Part shown: piece by piece, positions 29,701-41,700 of the stretch
Layout: each line of letters opens with the position of its first letter
Position numbering within the stretch: position 1 is the first letter of the stretch
Origin: Lagopus muta
Taxonomy: Eukaryota > Chordata > Aves > Galliformes > Phasianidae
Assembly (NCBI RefSeq): GCF_023343835.1
Contig: NC_064438.1
Location: 57,622,578-57,686,577 of the forward strand
Reading direction: 5' to 3'
Length of the DNA: 64,000 nucleotides
Program-made: the position numbers and the translations under genes
The notes under the pieces: generated by a model
Told to the model about the DNA's origin: nothing
Databases searched by the model: none
The model's input: the letters and a program-made list of their open reading frames with translations, nothing else

Positions 29701-32700
29701 GGGGCACACACATCACTGCTACAGTCACTGTGTGTGCATTTGAATTCTTGTCTGCAATGCTGCATTACAGTGTGGTGGGAAAGAAGCAAGAATGATGAGC
29801 CTACGGAGAGGGAAAGTGGAACTGTGAGAGCCAAAGTGAGAAGAGCAATCCATAGCATCAGTTACCTGCGTGGTGTGTGTCAGTGACATACACATGAGTA
29901 ATGGAGAGAGAGCTATTAATTAATGGCAGGGGTGAAATGACTGGGGCCAAAGAGTTGTGTGAGGGCAGCAGGCTGCCCAGTGGTGCTCATCACTTACTGT
30001 CCAGGCAGACCAGCACGGTGTCTCTTTCCAGCTGTGTCACATGAATGGCATCCAGCTGCTGATTGCCTTGTGGAAAAGGGAAGAGATGGTTTTATATCAC
30101 ATCGAAGAACTCAGCTCAGAAACCCCCTCAAACTCTGCTGATTGCCACTGTGCTTTCATACACTACAAACGTTCTGCAATCTACTGCCTTTGCTGTTCTT
30201 TCACCCTTTGCTTAAGTGCTGCACAATCCAAGAATGCTGTGGGAGCAGAGCAGGGCCCAGGGACGAGCCTATGAGCTCCAAGCATGTACTCAATATGAAA
30301 GCACTGCCCGTTAGTGGCAATAAATGAAATGCATTTCGTGTTACAGTTCAGCACAGCAAGTCAGCTTGCTTCAAGGAGACGAATTACAATGAACAGAAGG
30401 AATCATTAAGGAATCTTTCCCCCTACAAAAAGTGCTCTTTTCCCCTAAACTCACATCTGGAAAGATTATCGTGCTAATATTGAACTGGAGTTGAACGGTT
30501 TGCATACTTTTTAATTAATGAAGTTCTCATCACAGCTGTATTTAAATGTAAAGAAGTGTATCCAAGAAAGACAGCAAAGCAAAGCATCTGCAAGATATCA
30601 AGCAGCTTTTGAAGATAAACCAAAACATTCTCCTTCTTAATAGGCAGCTGAAGACAACAACCCTCCCCCAGGGGTTGGAGGACAGACAGGAATGCATTTA
30701 TGTGAGTCCTGACACAGGAATGAAGGGGAAAGAGCATGAAGACTGACCCCAGCAAGAAGTATGCAACCACAAATGAGAGTGCAACCAGCAGGGTCTGCAT
30801 TACTATTTAAGGACATCCAATAAGAGATGTGTCTAAAAATGAAGTCTTCAGGATCGTTCACACTGAGGCTAGCAAATCATCACAAGAGGAACTTGGGATC
30901 AGCTTCAACGCGCTCTATGCAGGGAGGCTGCCTCATTTTGCCTCGCACAAAGGTTTCCAAATGACTTCTGAGGATATTTAGCAGGCTGTAGGACAGGCCA
31001 GGCTTACCTGCACCGATTTCTGTAAACCACGAGGAAGCAGAGTTCAAGTTGATTGTCTCAAAGTGAACCACCTGGTTTGGCTCGGCGCCTTTGCTGATAG
31101 CGACGCAGACCATGGGGTATTCCTGCTCTGGGATCACCAGCATCTCAAAGACATTCAGAGGGCTCGGCAAAGGAAAATCAAAGTGCTGGGGGTAAAAAGC
31201 AACACAGGCATTTGTGAAGTTTCCCTTCCGCCTTGGAGATGTGATGCTTAAAACGACACACACAAAGTGTAAAAGATGCAGGGCTGCTTTTTGCTGCTGC
31301 TAAGAGTGTTTGTAAGCTGTGCAGGCTATGACCTGTGCTCATCCATCCTGCTGGTACTGGGCTACATCCAGCACTGCACCCATTTCAGCCACTGGATTTT
31401 CTTAGTCCGTGTGTGTCAAGGCACATCTGCAAGGGCTCAGAACCCACAGATGTGAGCAGATGGAGATGGACTCTCCATCACAGATTGCAGAAAGGTTATT
31501 TCACCACCACGTCACAATTAGGATGATGGGGCAGGTAAGAGGGACAAGCACAAGCAAATGTTCCAGAAGGAAATATTTACCTTTATTAACATGAATTTCT
31601 GCATTGGCTCATACCACTGTAACAGAACAATTCCAGACTGCAGCGCACCGCAGAGGTACTTGTGTCCTGTGTATGGATTTCTGACTATAAGAAACAAAGA
31701 GAACAACACAATCAATCCCTTCTCATTCCAGAAGACTAAATGAAAATAAAAATTGCAGGTATCTTTACAAATCATTCAACAACCAGCCCCACTTTCACAC
31801 TGACAGCTGTTTTCTGCACAGCCATTTGAATATCCACAGCAATGAATGCTGTGCCACGTTCCAAATGAACGCACTCACCCTTCTGATTATGAACAACAAG
31901 CATGTGGTAAGTCCCAGTGAAGAGGCCAGAAAACAGAACCACCTTCTTCCTGGGGCTGAGGAAGGGGAGTTAAAGGTCTGGGTCCAGCTGTGACTTAAAT
32001 AAAAACCATCTCCAAGCAGCCCACATGCCCAGAGCCTCCCTGTGAGCTCTGACAGCTAATGCAATAAATAAGATGGAGGGCTGGTTGTTCTTTTGGCTCA
32101 GTTACATACAAGAGCAGCCTGATTTCAGCAATTATGTATAAATATGCCAACTGCAGACACTTGAGATGAGCTGAACAGGATCGCCACGTTCACAGCTGGG
32201 TACCTCGTACTGTAACATCCTATCTCACACAGTGCTGGGGTCAGTTCTCAAACAGACACAGAACTGTCATCCTCCATTGGGTTTCCCAATAGATCTTACT
32301 TTAGATAGCAGCATGTTTAGGTTAAGAGTTGGTATGAAAAATTTCGGTTGAAGTGATAGGACAAGGGGAATGGTTTTAAAGTGAGACAGGGGAGGTTTGG
32401 GTTGGATATGAGGAGGGAGTTTTTCATCCAGAGGGTGGTGAGGCAGTGGCACAGGTTGCCCAAGGAGGCTGTGGATGCCCCATCCCTGCAGGCATTCAAG
32501 GCCAGGCTGGATGTGGCTCTGGGCAGCCTGGGCTGCTGGTTGGTGACCTGCACACAGCAGGGGGTTGGAGCTGGATGAGCACTGTGCTCCTTTGCAACCC
32601 AGGCCATGCTGTGGTTCTATGACTCCCTGATTAATTCAATGGGAAGTTATGCATGTACTCACCTATGCAGCATTTGTGACACCCTTTTGTGTCAGGAATC

Positions 32701-35700
32701 TTTGTCGTTAAGGCAAACTTCCTGCAACAACAGGTACAAAAAGCACATCAACCAGAGAGGCTGAGGTCCTTCCATGCTCCCAACCCATCCGTGTTCCAAA
32801 GCACTGTCATCTGTTACTAATTGCAAGAGAAAGACTTGTACCTTGGTAATATTTTGTCAGGAAACCTATGGGTTTGGATGTGAGCAGCTAGTCCTGTTTT
32901 TTTGGCTTGTTCAAACAAAGCTATCAGATTATGGGAGTAGAGCTGGAACGTCTTCCCTGCAAGAGAGAAGAGCACGCATTGCTGTGGCACACGTGCCTCC
33001 ACCAGGGAGCCGTGCACGATAGGAAAATGTATGTAGAGAAAATTACCTTCTAGAAAAATGGACCACATGCGTCAGATATTTCAAGTCCAATTAGGAAGAA
33101 AAATAAAACAAGACAACGATAATAATGCATATAGAGAAGACATGGCATTCAATGCAAAGTTCAGTAACACTAACAAAGCTCTGAAAGTTAGGCACGCATT
33201 TTTAGGAGGCTGTAATTACACCTCAGCAATTAAATACCCCGGGACATTTATCCATAAATCAGGGGAAGCGGTGTGACACAAACCCACACCTTAAAGGCAC
33301 AACGCTCCTCTCGCTCTGTGTGTCACAACCCTCCTGTTTCCCTGCTGGAAATTCCAGGAGAGCAGCAGAAATGCTTTGCCCCCATCCACGTGCTGGATTA
33401 ACAGCACCTCCCTGCCACCTCCTCCTCCTTTAATTTCAAGCTGGTTTTATTCCCCAACTCCGGCTCATTCTGACCATGCAGCCAGGCTACAGCACAGGAT
33501 CAAACCCAGCAGCAACACCGCAGTAATGCAGCTGCATTAGCAAGCTTGAGCTTAATCCTCCCTTCATTTGCTTATGATGTTTGAGAGTGCCCTGATGCAG
33601 CTCTCCCAGCTCAGGAACTGAAGAGGAGGACGCTCCAAACTCTCTGGGTGCTGTTATCAAATGACAGCTCCAGCAGTTGGACAAACACCCACGGTTTTCC
33701 AAACTGATTCAGTTAATAAAACGGTGGGAAACCGTGGCCAAGAGATTCCAGCACTTGAATTTTAGCTATGGAAATCTTTCCAACTGAAACACTCATGAAA
33801 AAAACCTTCCTATAGAAGCACAAGGAACAGAGCAGTTTTCTACTTCAGAACAGCGAACATACGATGTACTGAATTATGATTTAAGTGCCTCTCTTTATCA
33901 TCCTTACATTTTTTCTTCCATTATACGTACCTGACAAGGACATCAAGGTGTTATTGATAACATACAGCCAGGTGCACTTCCGGGGAAACAACTGAAAAGA
34001 GAAATTGTTTCCTTTAGTAGAAGCACGCAGGGGTTCATCCCCACAGCTTCCTCTGCCTGCTCCACATCTGTCACTGTTCTGCAGCAACAGCCATTGGTCA
34101 AAGTCCCACTGCATGGCATTTTCCCCTTCAATTCTTCCTTCTGGAGCCCTGGCTTAGCAATACTGTTTTGTCTGAAGCACCTTCATTCATTCCCTCTCCT
34201 ACCCCCAGAACACTCCAACTGGTAACAGTTTCAGTTAGCAGCACAGAGGGGTGATGGGCAAAGACTGGAGCAGCTCCTGGAAGGCAGTGGGGCTGCTTTT
34301 GTTGCAGAGGAAGGAAGTTACACAAGGGGCAGCCAGCCTGGACTTGAAAAGCTGTAAGGGTAAGAGCCTCCTGAAGGGAATTCCAATGACAGCATCCAGG
34401 AGTCTCAATCCTGAAAGGAGTAACGCAACAAGGACACGGATTTTGTTGGCTGACTGAATTTATTGAAGGTTCCCAGGTCTCCCATGAGAAAAAAATCCAG
34501 AAAGAGAAAAATAAAAGTTCCTAGGATTAAGCTGTTTTGAAAGCAGGCCATTAAAAAAAGGCACCAGCAGAGCGCTGTGCTGAGGGAGCTCTGCAATCAC
34601 TGCAGAATATCACAGAACCATAAAATTGTTTGAGTTGGAAGGGATCTTTAAAGGCCATCGAGTCCAGCTCCCCTGCAATCAACAGGGACATGCTGGAGAC
34701 CAGGATCTGCAAAGGAACAGCTGCACTGCTTCAAGCAAACATCCACCTATTTCCAACAGGCACTGGAAAGTGATATAATTTAACCAAAGAAATGACCAGC
34801 ACAGCAAAGTAATGGATACAATGCTACACCCAATACTTCTCAGCTTGGAAACCTGCTGAATCAGACAGGGCTTCTATGCATTCAGTGAGCTCCAGGGCAT
34901 TTACCTCCCCCAGCCTGTTCAGTCTCTCCCCTCCAATCTCATGTAGCTTCCTTCATTCACAACTCCCCATAGCAAAAGGTGGAAAGGGGAACAGTTGCTC
35001 CCTATGGGCCCCTGCCAAGCGACCACAAGATGGGAGAGCATTTCTGATGCAAGTATCACAAACCCAATGGAAACCAGGGCCTAATGCTGAGGATGAACTG
35101 GCAACCACGAGATAAACCAGGATGAAGAAATCTAAGGTTAAGATGTAAATCAAATGACCAACGGTAATCAGATGGAGGCAACAAGAGAAGCCAACCACGC
35201 AGATAACTGGGAAAGCAAAAGGGATAACTGGGAAAGCACACGGCTTGACAGGAAGGAACATCTGGACTACATGATGAGTGGACAAACTTGTGCTACAAGC
35301 AGATAAAAGCCCAGTTAATGACTGGTTTGACCATATCCTCATGTCAGCGGGCCCCAGGGAAAGGCCTGCTGCTTTACTTCACAGTACTTAAGAACTGGCT
35401 CAAAGCCCAAGGCCTCTCTAAGTTATTTTCAAAGGCTGCTGGAAGACAACCAAGGGCCTCAAGGACACATTTTTAATTCACACACTCACAGAATCACCAG
35501 GGTTGGAAAGGACCTCCATCACAACTCCAATGCCAACCCGTCCCCACCACGCTCACTGACACGTCCCTAAAACTCCCCAGGGGTCACAAGAGAGCTGTGC
35601 AGAGCAGGCTGCTGTGCACACACCTCCTTCAACAGAGCACCTGCTACTGGGTGCAGAGAAATAGGGAGATGTGAAGCACGTGTGCAGGATCCCTTCCAAC

Positions 35701-38700
35701 CCAAACCATTCCATGACCCTATGATTCAGGAATCGGCAGATATTAATCCTGGAGAGACAGGAAGCACTTTGGAGGATAGGATCAGAAGGAAAAACCTGAG
35801 AAACAGTTAAAAAAGAATCTCAGGTCCCAACATTTGGTGGTAAGGAATCCAACCAGCATGGCTGAAGCCCTGCTGTAGGCCTTGGAGCTTTGCAAGTGAA
35901 CCAGTCACGCTTCTGCCAGCTGAGGCTGTGCTCTCAGGAAGGGAAGCTCTCATTTTAGGATGCATTAAGTGTTCTATGTAGACATTACTGAGTTGTCTCT
36001 AGAGGCCACCAGCAGCTCCAACCCTCGACAGGACATAATAAAAGCAGCTGGCAGAGTTTGGAGAGGAGTGTTACATAAAATAACGTAGAAAATTCACAAG
36101 GACAGATTGGTTTTACTGAGTAGAGACATAACTGAGGTAAGGCCTGGGAATCTTCAGCAACAGTCACCACTTTTTTTTGTTAGACATTTATTAGAAAAGC
36201 AAGTTGTTGTTCCCTAAGTCTGCTGATACAACAAAAACATTTTTAAAGCCTTCAAACTCTGTGTTCTCCTCTTGCATTCAGGCCTTTGCTCATCTCCCAA
36301 CACTTGGAAGGACCTTTACATCGTAGCAAATTCAAATGTGCACCACCAAACCTTTTGTCTGTGCTCCCTGGTAACAACACTCTGCTCCTTCTGATTCCAA
36401 AAAAGCAAATTAACACCACCACGATTGTGTGAAGTGGTTTAGAAAGGGTTAGAGAGCCCAAGAAACAGAGGAGAATGTGTGTTTATTGGTGTTAACAACG
36501 CCAGCTACAATAAATGGCCAAGGGCTTCAGTAGCAGCCCGAGGAGAAGCAATGTGCCATCTAGTGGAGATGAAAAGGAGAAAGAAAGGACAGGCAACCTG
36601 TGTTCTCCAAGGAGAAAGCTATTTAAGTGCAGAGCCCCCGTGAAAGCAGTGTTATATAAGCAGCAACAAGAATTCAAGCAGGGGAATTATTAATTTCAGG
36701 ACTTCCAGTGTTTCCTTCGATGCGAATCATTTTACACCACAAAGCCCAGCATCCCATCTCTCCCCCTTCTAACATAAAACCTTCTGGCTTCCTCGTGTCA
36801 CCAAATCTATTCTGTGTGTTTGATGCACCCAAATCACCTGTTCCATTGTTGCTTCGTGAAGTTCATTCAAATTCAAAGTGTAGATACCTTCTTCTGTTCC
36901 AAAGATGATGTACTGATCTGAAAAACAAGACGGGGTTTGTTTCAGAAGCTCCTGACCACTGTGGCCAACTGGTGGGTTGCAAACACAAACAACAGTGTTA
37001 CCTTTAGTGTCTGGATGAATCCATGACGTTGCACAGTTGATCTTCAAAGGGCAGCCATCGAAAACTTTGGAGAAACACGCTCCCATCTGAAAGACACAGA
37101 GCTGAGAAGTTAGACAAGTTGCCAGCACAAAGCTGTTAACCTCCAGCACTCAGCCATGTAAGACACACCTGCACGCACCGCTGCGGCCTTCTCTTCAGAC
37201 ACAAACTGAACTGTAACATGCAAAATGCTTCTATCTTCCCCCAAAATCTACAATGCAGCCTTCCAAACCTTTCCACAGACTTCATATAGGTTAAGAAATG
37301 CAAAGAGGGATCTAAGTTACACGGACAATTCTTACCTACTGGTAAGAACAACAAGGAATGCTTATGCAACAGTGTGAGAAGGCAAAACAAGCACAAACAC
37401 CCTGTTACACCCTCTCCCATCACCACCTCCCTTCCCCTTTCATTAAAGAGAATGCCAGTGCAGATCACAGCCCACAGAGCCAGCGAGGTGTCTGTCCCTT
37501 CACCACCTGACCAAACAGTGAAAGCAGGGTTTTAAGAACAGGCTTCAATACACAAATGACTGAATGAAAAGTAATCGACTATGGCACGCAGGACACCAGC
37601 CCAGACGAGGTGCTGGCTCACAGCATGAACCTTCTGACACCAGACATGATGTGACAGCGGGCTTCCAACAATTCCGAGTGCAAATGAGATTTCTTACCAG
37701 CACCTTTGGCGTTGGTGGCAAACCATTGATTGCTGGCTTCTGTGGGAAGAGAGAAAGATCATCAAGTATGTCCCACGCATTGATGTAATGCTAGCTTGAA
37801 AGGAAAGATGACACGAAGCAGCTGATCAGACTGAGAGGCGCAGTACTTACAGGAAAATCTCTTTTCTCTTTTTTACGTGGCAGCTGAGGGATCTGTGAGG
37901 ATCCTTCTGCATTTTCCTCAATGAGTTTCAGCATGCCGTCCCCATTTCCTACAAAGAAGCCCAGGTACATTTTGGAACTCACTTGACATAATGAAACAGA
38001 AAATTCTTTGTTGCTCTGTTGTTGCTCTTCCCCTGTGTCTAGGAGTAGAGCACAGTGAACTACAAAGCCTCACATGGACATCTCAGGTAGCCAAATCCTT
38101 TCAAGGACAGCTGGCCACTCTTCTGCATACAAAGATACACCGTAATTAAGGCTCCTCGTTACCCAAACATTCCTTGGGCCAAGGTCCTTACAGACAGTCC
38201 TTCCTGCACATGTGTTACTTCTATTCGTGCAGGCACTGACTGGCTGAGCATCCCTGTTTGGGGAAGAACATTTTTGCCACGGGTCACAGCTCTAATAAGA
38301 ACCAGCACACACAATAAAAGGAAAGATGTGCTCTGTGGTCAGCTTGTATTAAACAAACTGTCGACTGAAAACAAAGCTGATCCCAAACTGATTTCCTTTT
38401 ACAGGAAACAAGTCACCTTTAGGAAATGCAATGCATTTACCCAAGTCGCTGTATCTAGCTGTGAGCAATCCTGGGCTACTGATGCTGCTGGTCATACCAA
38501 TGGGGGAAGAATCAGCCTGAGGCCCACAGACAGGAATACTCTGCCTCCTATGAGCTGGTGGGGCTCTGTTCTGTGAGTCAGGGAAGTGTTTTATCGTCTG
38601 AGATTTCTCATCATCTGGGAGGTTTTCCTCAGGGTAACTGTTTATTCTTGGCTGCAACAAACAAAAGAGGTGATGAGTACCTGGGAAATGGCATCCTGAA

Positions 38701-41700
38701 GCACACACAAGGCAAATTTTAATTCAAGATACACTGCTGCTATGTTAAAAAGGAATCAGCCTTTGAGCAAAGGCATCTGACAGAAGAACAATCTAAGAGG
38801 TATTCCTTCTCTGCAGGAAAAATCCCAGCTGCAGGCAGAACGCTGACCGAAAGGCCATTTCACACAGCATGCTCTCCTTAAAGCAGAAATACCTAAAGCC
38901 ACTTTGCCAAGAGCAGTGCACAGTGCAGGAGTTCCCACAGGTCAAAACTGTACAGACTGCAAGCCAGCAAAAACAAGAAGGCACATGAAGCCTGCCTGTA
39001 AGTGGTATTTAACAGGACTTACAACCTGCTGAGAGCATCCAAGGGCAGCAGTGCAGAGGCTGCATGAGTGGGGCTTTGCTGCCCCAAACCTGTGAAACTC
39101 ACAGTCACTTACCTTAGGGGGCAGTGGAGGTGGCCCTGCTCGCTTAAGGGTTGACCTGAAATGAAAAGATGCAGTAGCTGTCTCAGTTAAACCAACAACA
39201 TGAATAGAATTGCTTGAGAACATAGACTGTAAATAAGAGAAGCTAGATGCACAGAAAAGACTGACTGCAGTTTTGCACAAATGGAGTTAAACCAGAAGTC
39301 CAAGACTGGGGGCGAGGATGAAAGCATGTTAATGTTGTTAGAAGTGTTGTTTTTACTGAAGACTTATGTTCTTTCTAAATGCAGCCGTCAGAGAGCACTG
39401 CATGATAAGCACATCATACAGGTAAAGGGACTGGTTCTGTGCAGCCACCACCCTCCCATTATGTGAATGTTGCTTTTGTGTTTGTTTTACTAGAAAATGC
39501 TTCCTGACAGTGAAAATGCAGCATTTCTGGACCAGTACGTCATGTCACAGCGCAGTGTCCTCCCCGGATTTGTCAAGGTGGCAAAACAAGACCACTGGAT
39601 GTCTGTAAAAACAGTCCCAACTGCATCCAAACGCAAGGCCAAGCAGCACGCAGTTCCCAGCCACTCCATGCAGTTTGCAGCTTTGGTTCTGGCTCAGTCC
39701 AACAGGGGAGCTGCACAAACCCCCAGAGCTCTGCACAGATACCTGCATGCCCACAGCACTGTTAGGCCTGGATGGATTAATCGATGCCAAGTCGGCCTGC
39801 AGGTATCAGGTGCTTCCATACACCCCACGGGAGGAGAGCAAGGAAGAAAGCATCGCTGTGCACACGTTCTCCAGATGGTCAGACAGCAGACAAGCGTGCG
39901 TTAGACCTTGGAGCACAACCAGCCTTCACTTTATGAGTGGCAAAGCTGCCCGCAGCCTTTTAAAGGAAGAGCTTTTGCCAGAGCACTGCCTGCTTAGCGA
40001 GAGCCACGCGGAGCGACCGCCGCTGCACACGAAGGAGGTTCACTCACTCTTCAACATCTTCGCTCCCATCGCCAAATTTTGTAAGCAGTCCCCTAGGTGA
40101 AACGTTTGTAAAATTGAGAGTCCTGCTCTGAGGTTCACACGTGCAACCAAAGCCATTGGTGACACCGTTCAGAACAGGCAGCTCCCGGCCCTTCTCAGAA
40201 CAAAGCGCTCTCACTCGCTGCCTTAAGTCCTCCTCAAGTTGGCACAGCCCCTTCCTTCACCTTCCACCTGCCCCCAGGAATCGTAATAGCTCTCTCCCAC
40301 ACTTACTCCCATCAGCACACCATTCTTTCCCTGCTTGGTACTGTAAATACTGCCAAATGGCTACTAGCAGTGCAATCAAAAAGGGGAGAACAAAGGAAGG
40401 CTCTGGGGACAAATGGAGAAAGGCCTTTGCAAAGAAAAAGTAGCAGCAGATGGCCTCCTCTGGTGCTGTATGCCCAACACACAGCCTGCTTCCCATCACT
40501 GTGCAAACTGCAGTTTCAAAGCTACCCAGGGGCAGGAAGAGAAATTGTGACTGGAGGCTCAGGGCAGCCCTGGGAATATCATTCTGACACAAACACAAAT
40601 GGATTGAATTTTGCAAGATGGCAATTTGCAAGTTGTGTCTTAAAAAAAGCCATAAATAACATGGATTGCATGTGCAAATGCATTCTTTAGGATGCTGCTG
40701 TGGGACTGAAGTCTGGGCTTCTGCAGCCAGCAAGACTGAGCTGGAAGGGGCTGGCCAGGCTGCAGAAAGCCAGAGCAACCCAGGACCCTGCAGGCAATGC
40801 CTCGGCCTCAAGTGCAGAGACCTGAATGCCATTGGCACACATCTTCCATGTCAGCCAGCAAGGAATGGTGACAGCCCTAACAGGAAAATGGAAACATGTC
40901 ACACAAAAACTGATGCAAGCAAATCTGCATGGCTACACAATTTCCCTACAATGTATTCATTCTGAAGGAAAAAGTAGCTGTCAATAGGAGCTAGCAAAAA
41001 AACTAACAGAACAAAGGCCCACCCATCCACAAAACCCACCTCCATAAGGTATAAAACCTATACAAGTCATTTCTAAATGCTACAGCGACTGGCAAAAGCC
41101 ATCAAGTAAGTTCCATCTCCAGGTACAATGTTTGCTGTGCTGGTTTCCAGCAAAGCGATTCTGGAGTGGAACAGATCCATCACCACGGCTGATAGAAGCC
41201 CCAGCACGTGGAGAGCTGCAGTGCACATCCTCTCTGTGCAGCCCTGGCGTTATCCAGCACTGCTGGGCACACACAAGCTCTGCATTTCCTGTTCATCTTT
41301 TCCAACTGGAAGTGCATTCCAAGTAAGCGGTGCGGATTCAGCACCCAGCAATGTTACGACCGTTCTTTCGATGAGAGGGATTGTGTAGGAAACCTGTATC
41401 TATTGCCAAATTTATAGCCCTAGCAATGTTTGCTACAGATACACTCATTCTGCTTCCACAGAGTCTGGTTTAGCCACAGAATCAAACCAGGAAGTTGCTT
41501 TGCAGGAGGGCAGGAAGATGGGAACTCAGAGCCCACCTCCCTCCTGCTGTCTGCATGGAGCTCACTGCTCACCACAAAGGCTTTCGGGCTCACGGAGGTC
41601 ATGCAAACAACAGGAATGAGGGAATGAGAGAAGTGACTGTCACTAATGGACAGGCATAGGCAGGGCCTTGAAGGCCTCGTGGAACTTGTACTGTGCCAGC

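Larger units (their letters stand above)
33992..36837 (-). other. MAP4K5 intron between window exons 19 and 20
   Basis: 2.85 kb. It holds an antisense CR1 end (34608-34700), an antisense CR1 fragment (35484-35585) and a sense CR1 tail (35686-35730). Nothing else recognised. Confidence 0.7.

Noticed and set aside
31879..31949. Possible extra MAP4K5 exon with CCCCAG acceptor and GTGAGT donor
   Set aside because: 71 nt long, so inclusion between window exons 22 and 23 would shift the frame, and the flanking exons already join in phase as in human. At most a poison exon.
40257..40838. 193-codon minus-strand frame with a hydrophobic segment
   Set aside because: Lies in a MAP4K5 intron, lacks splice or family signals, and resembles no protein I know. 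Most likely chance.
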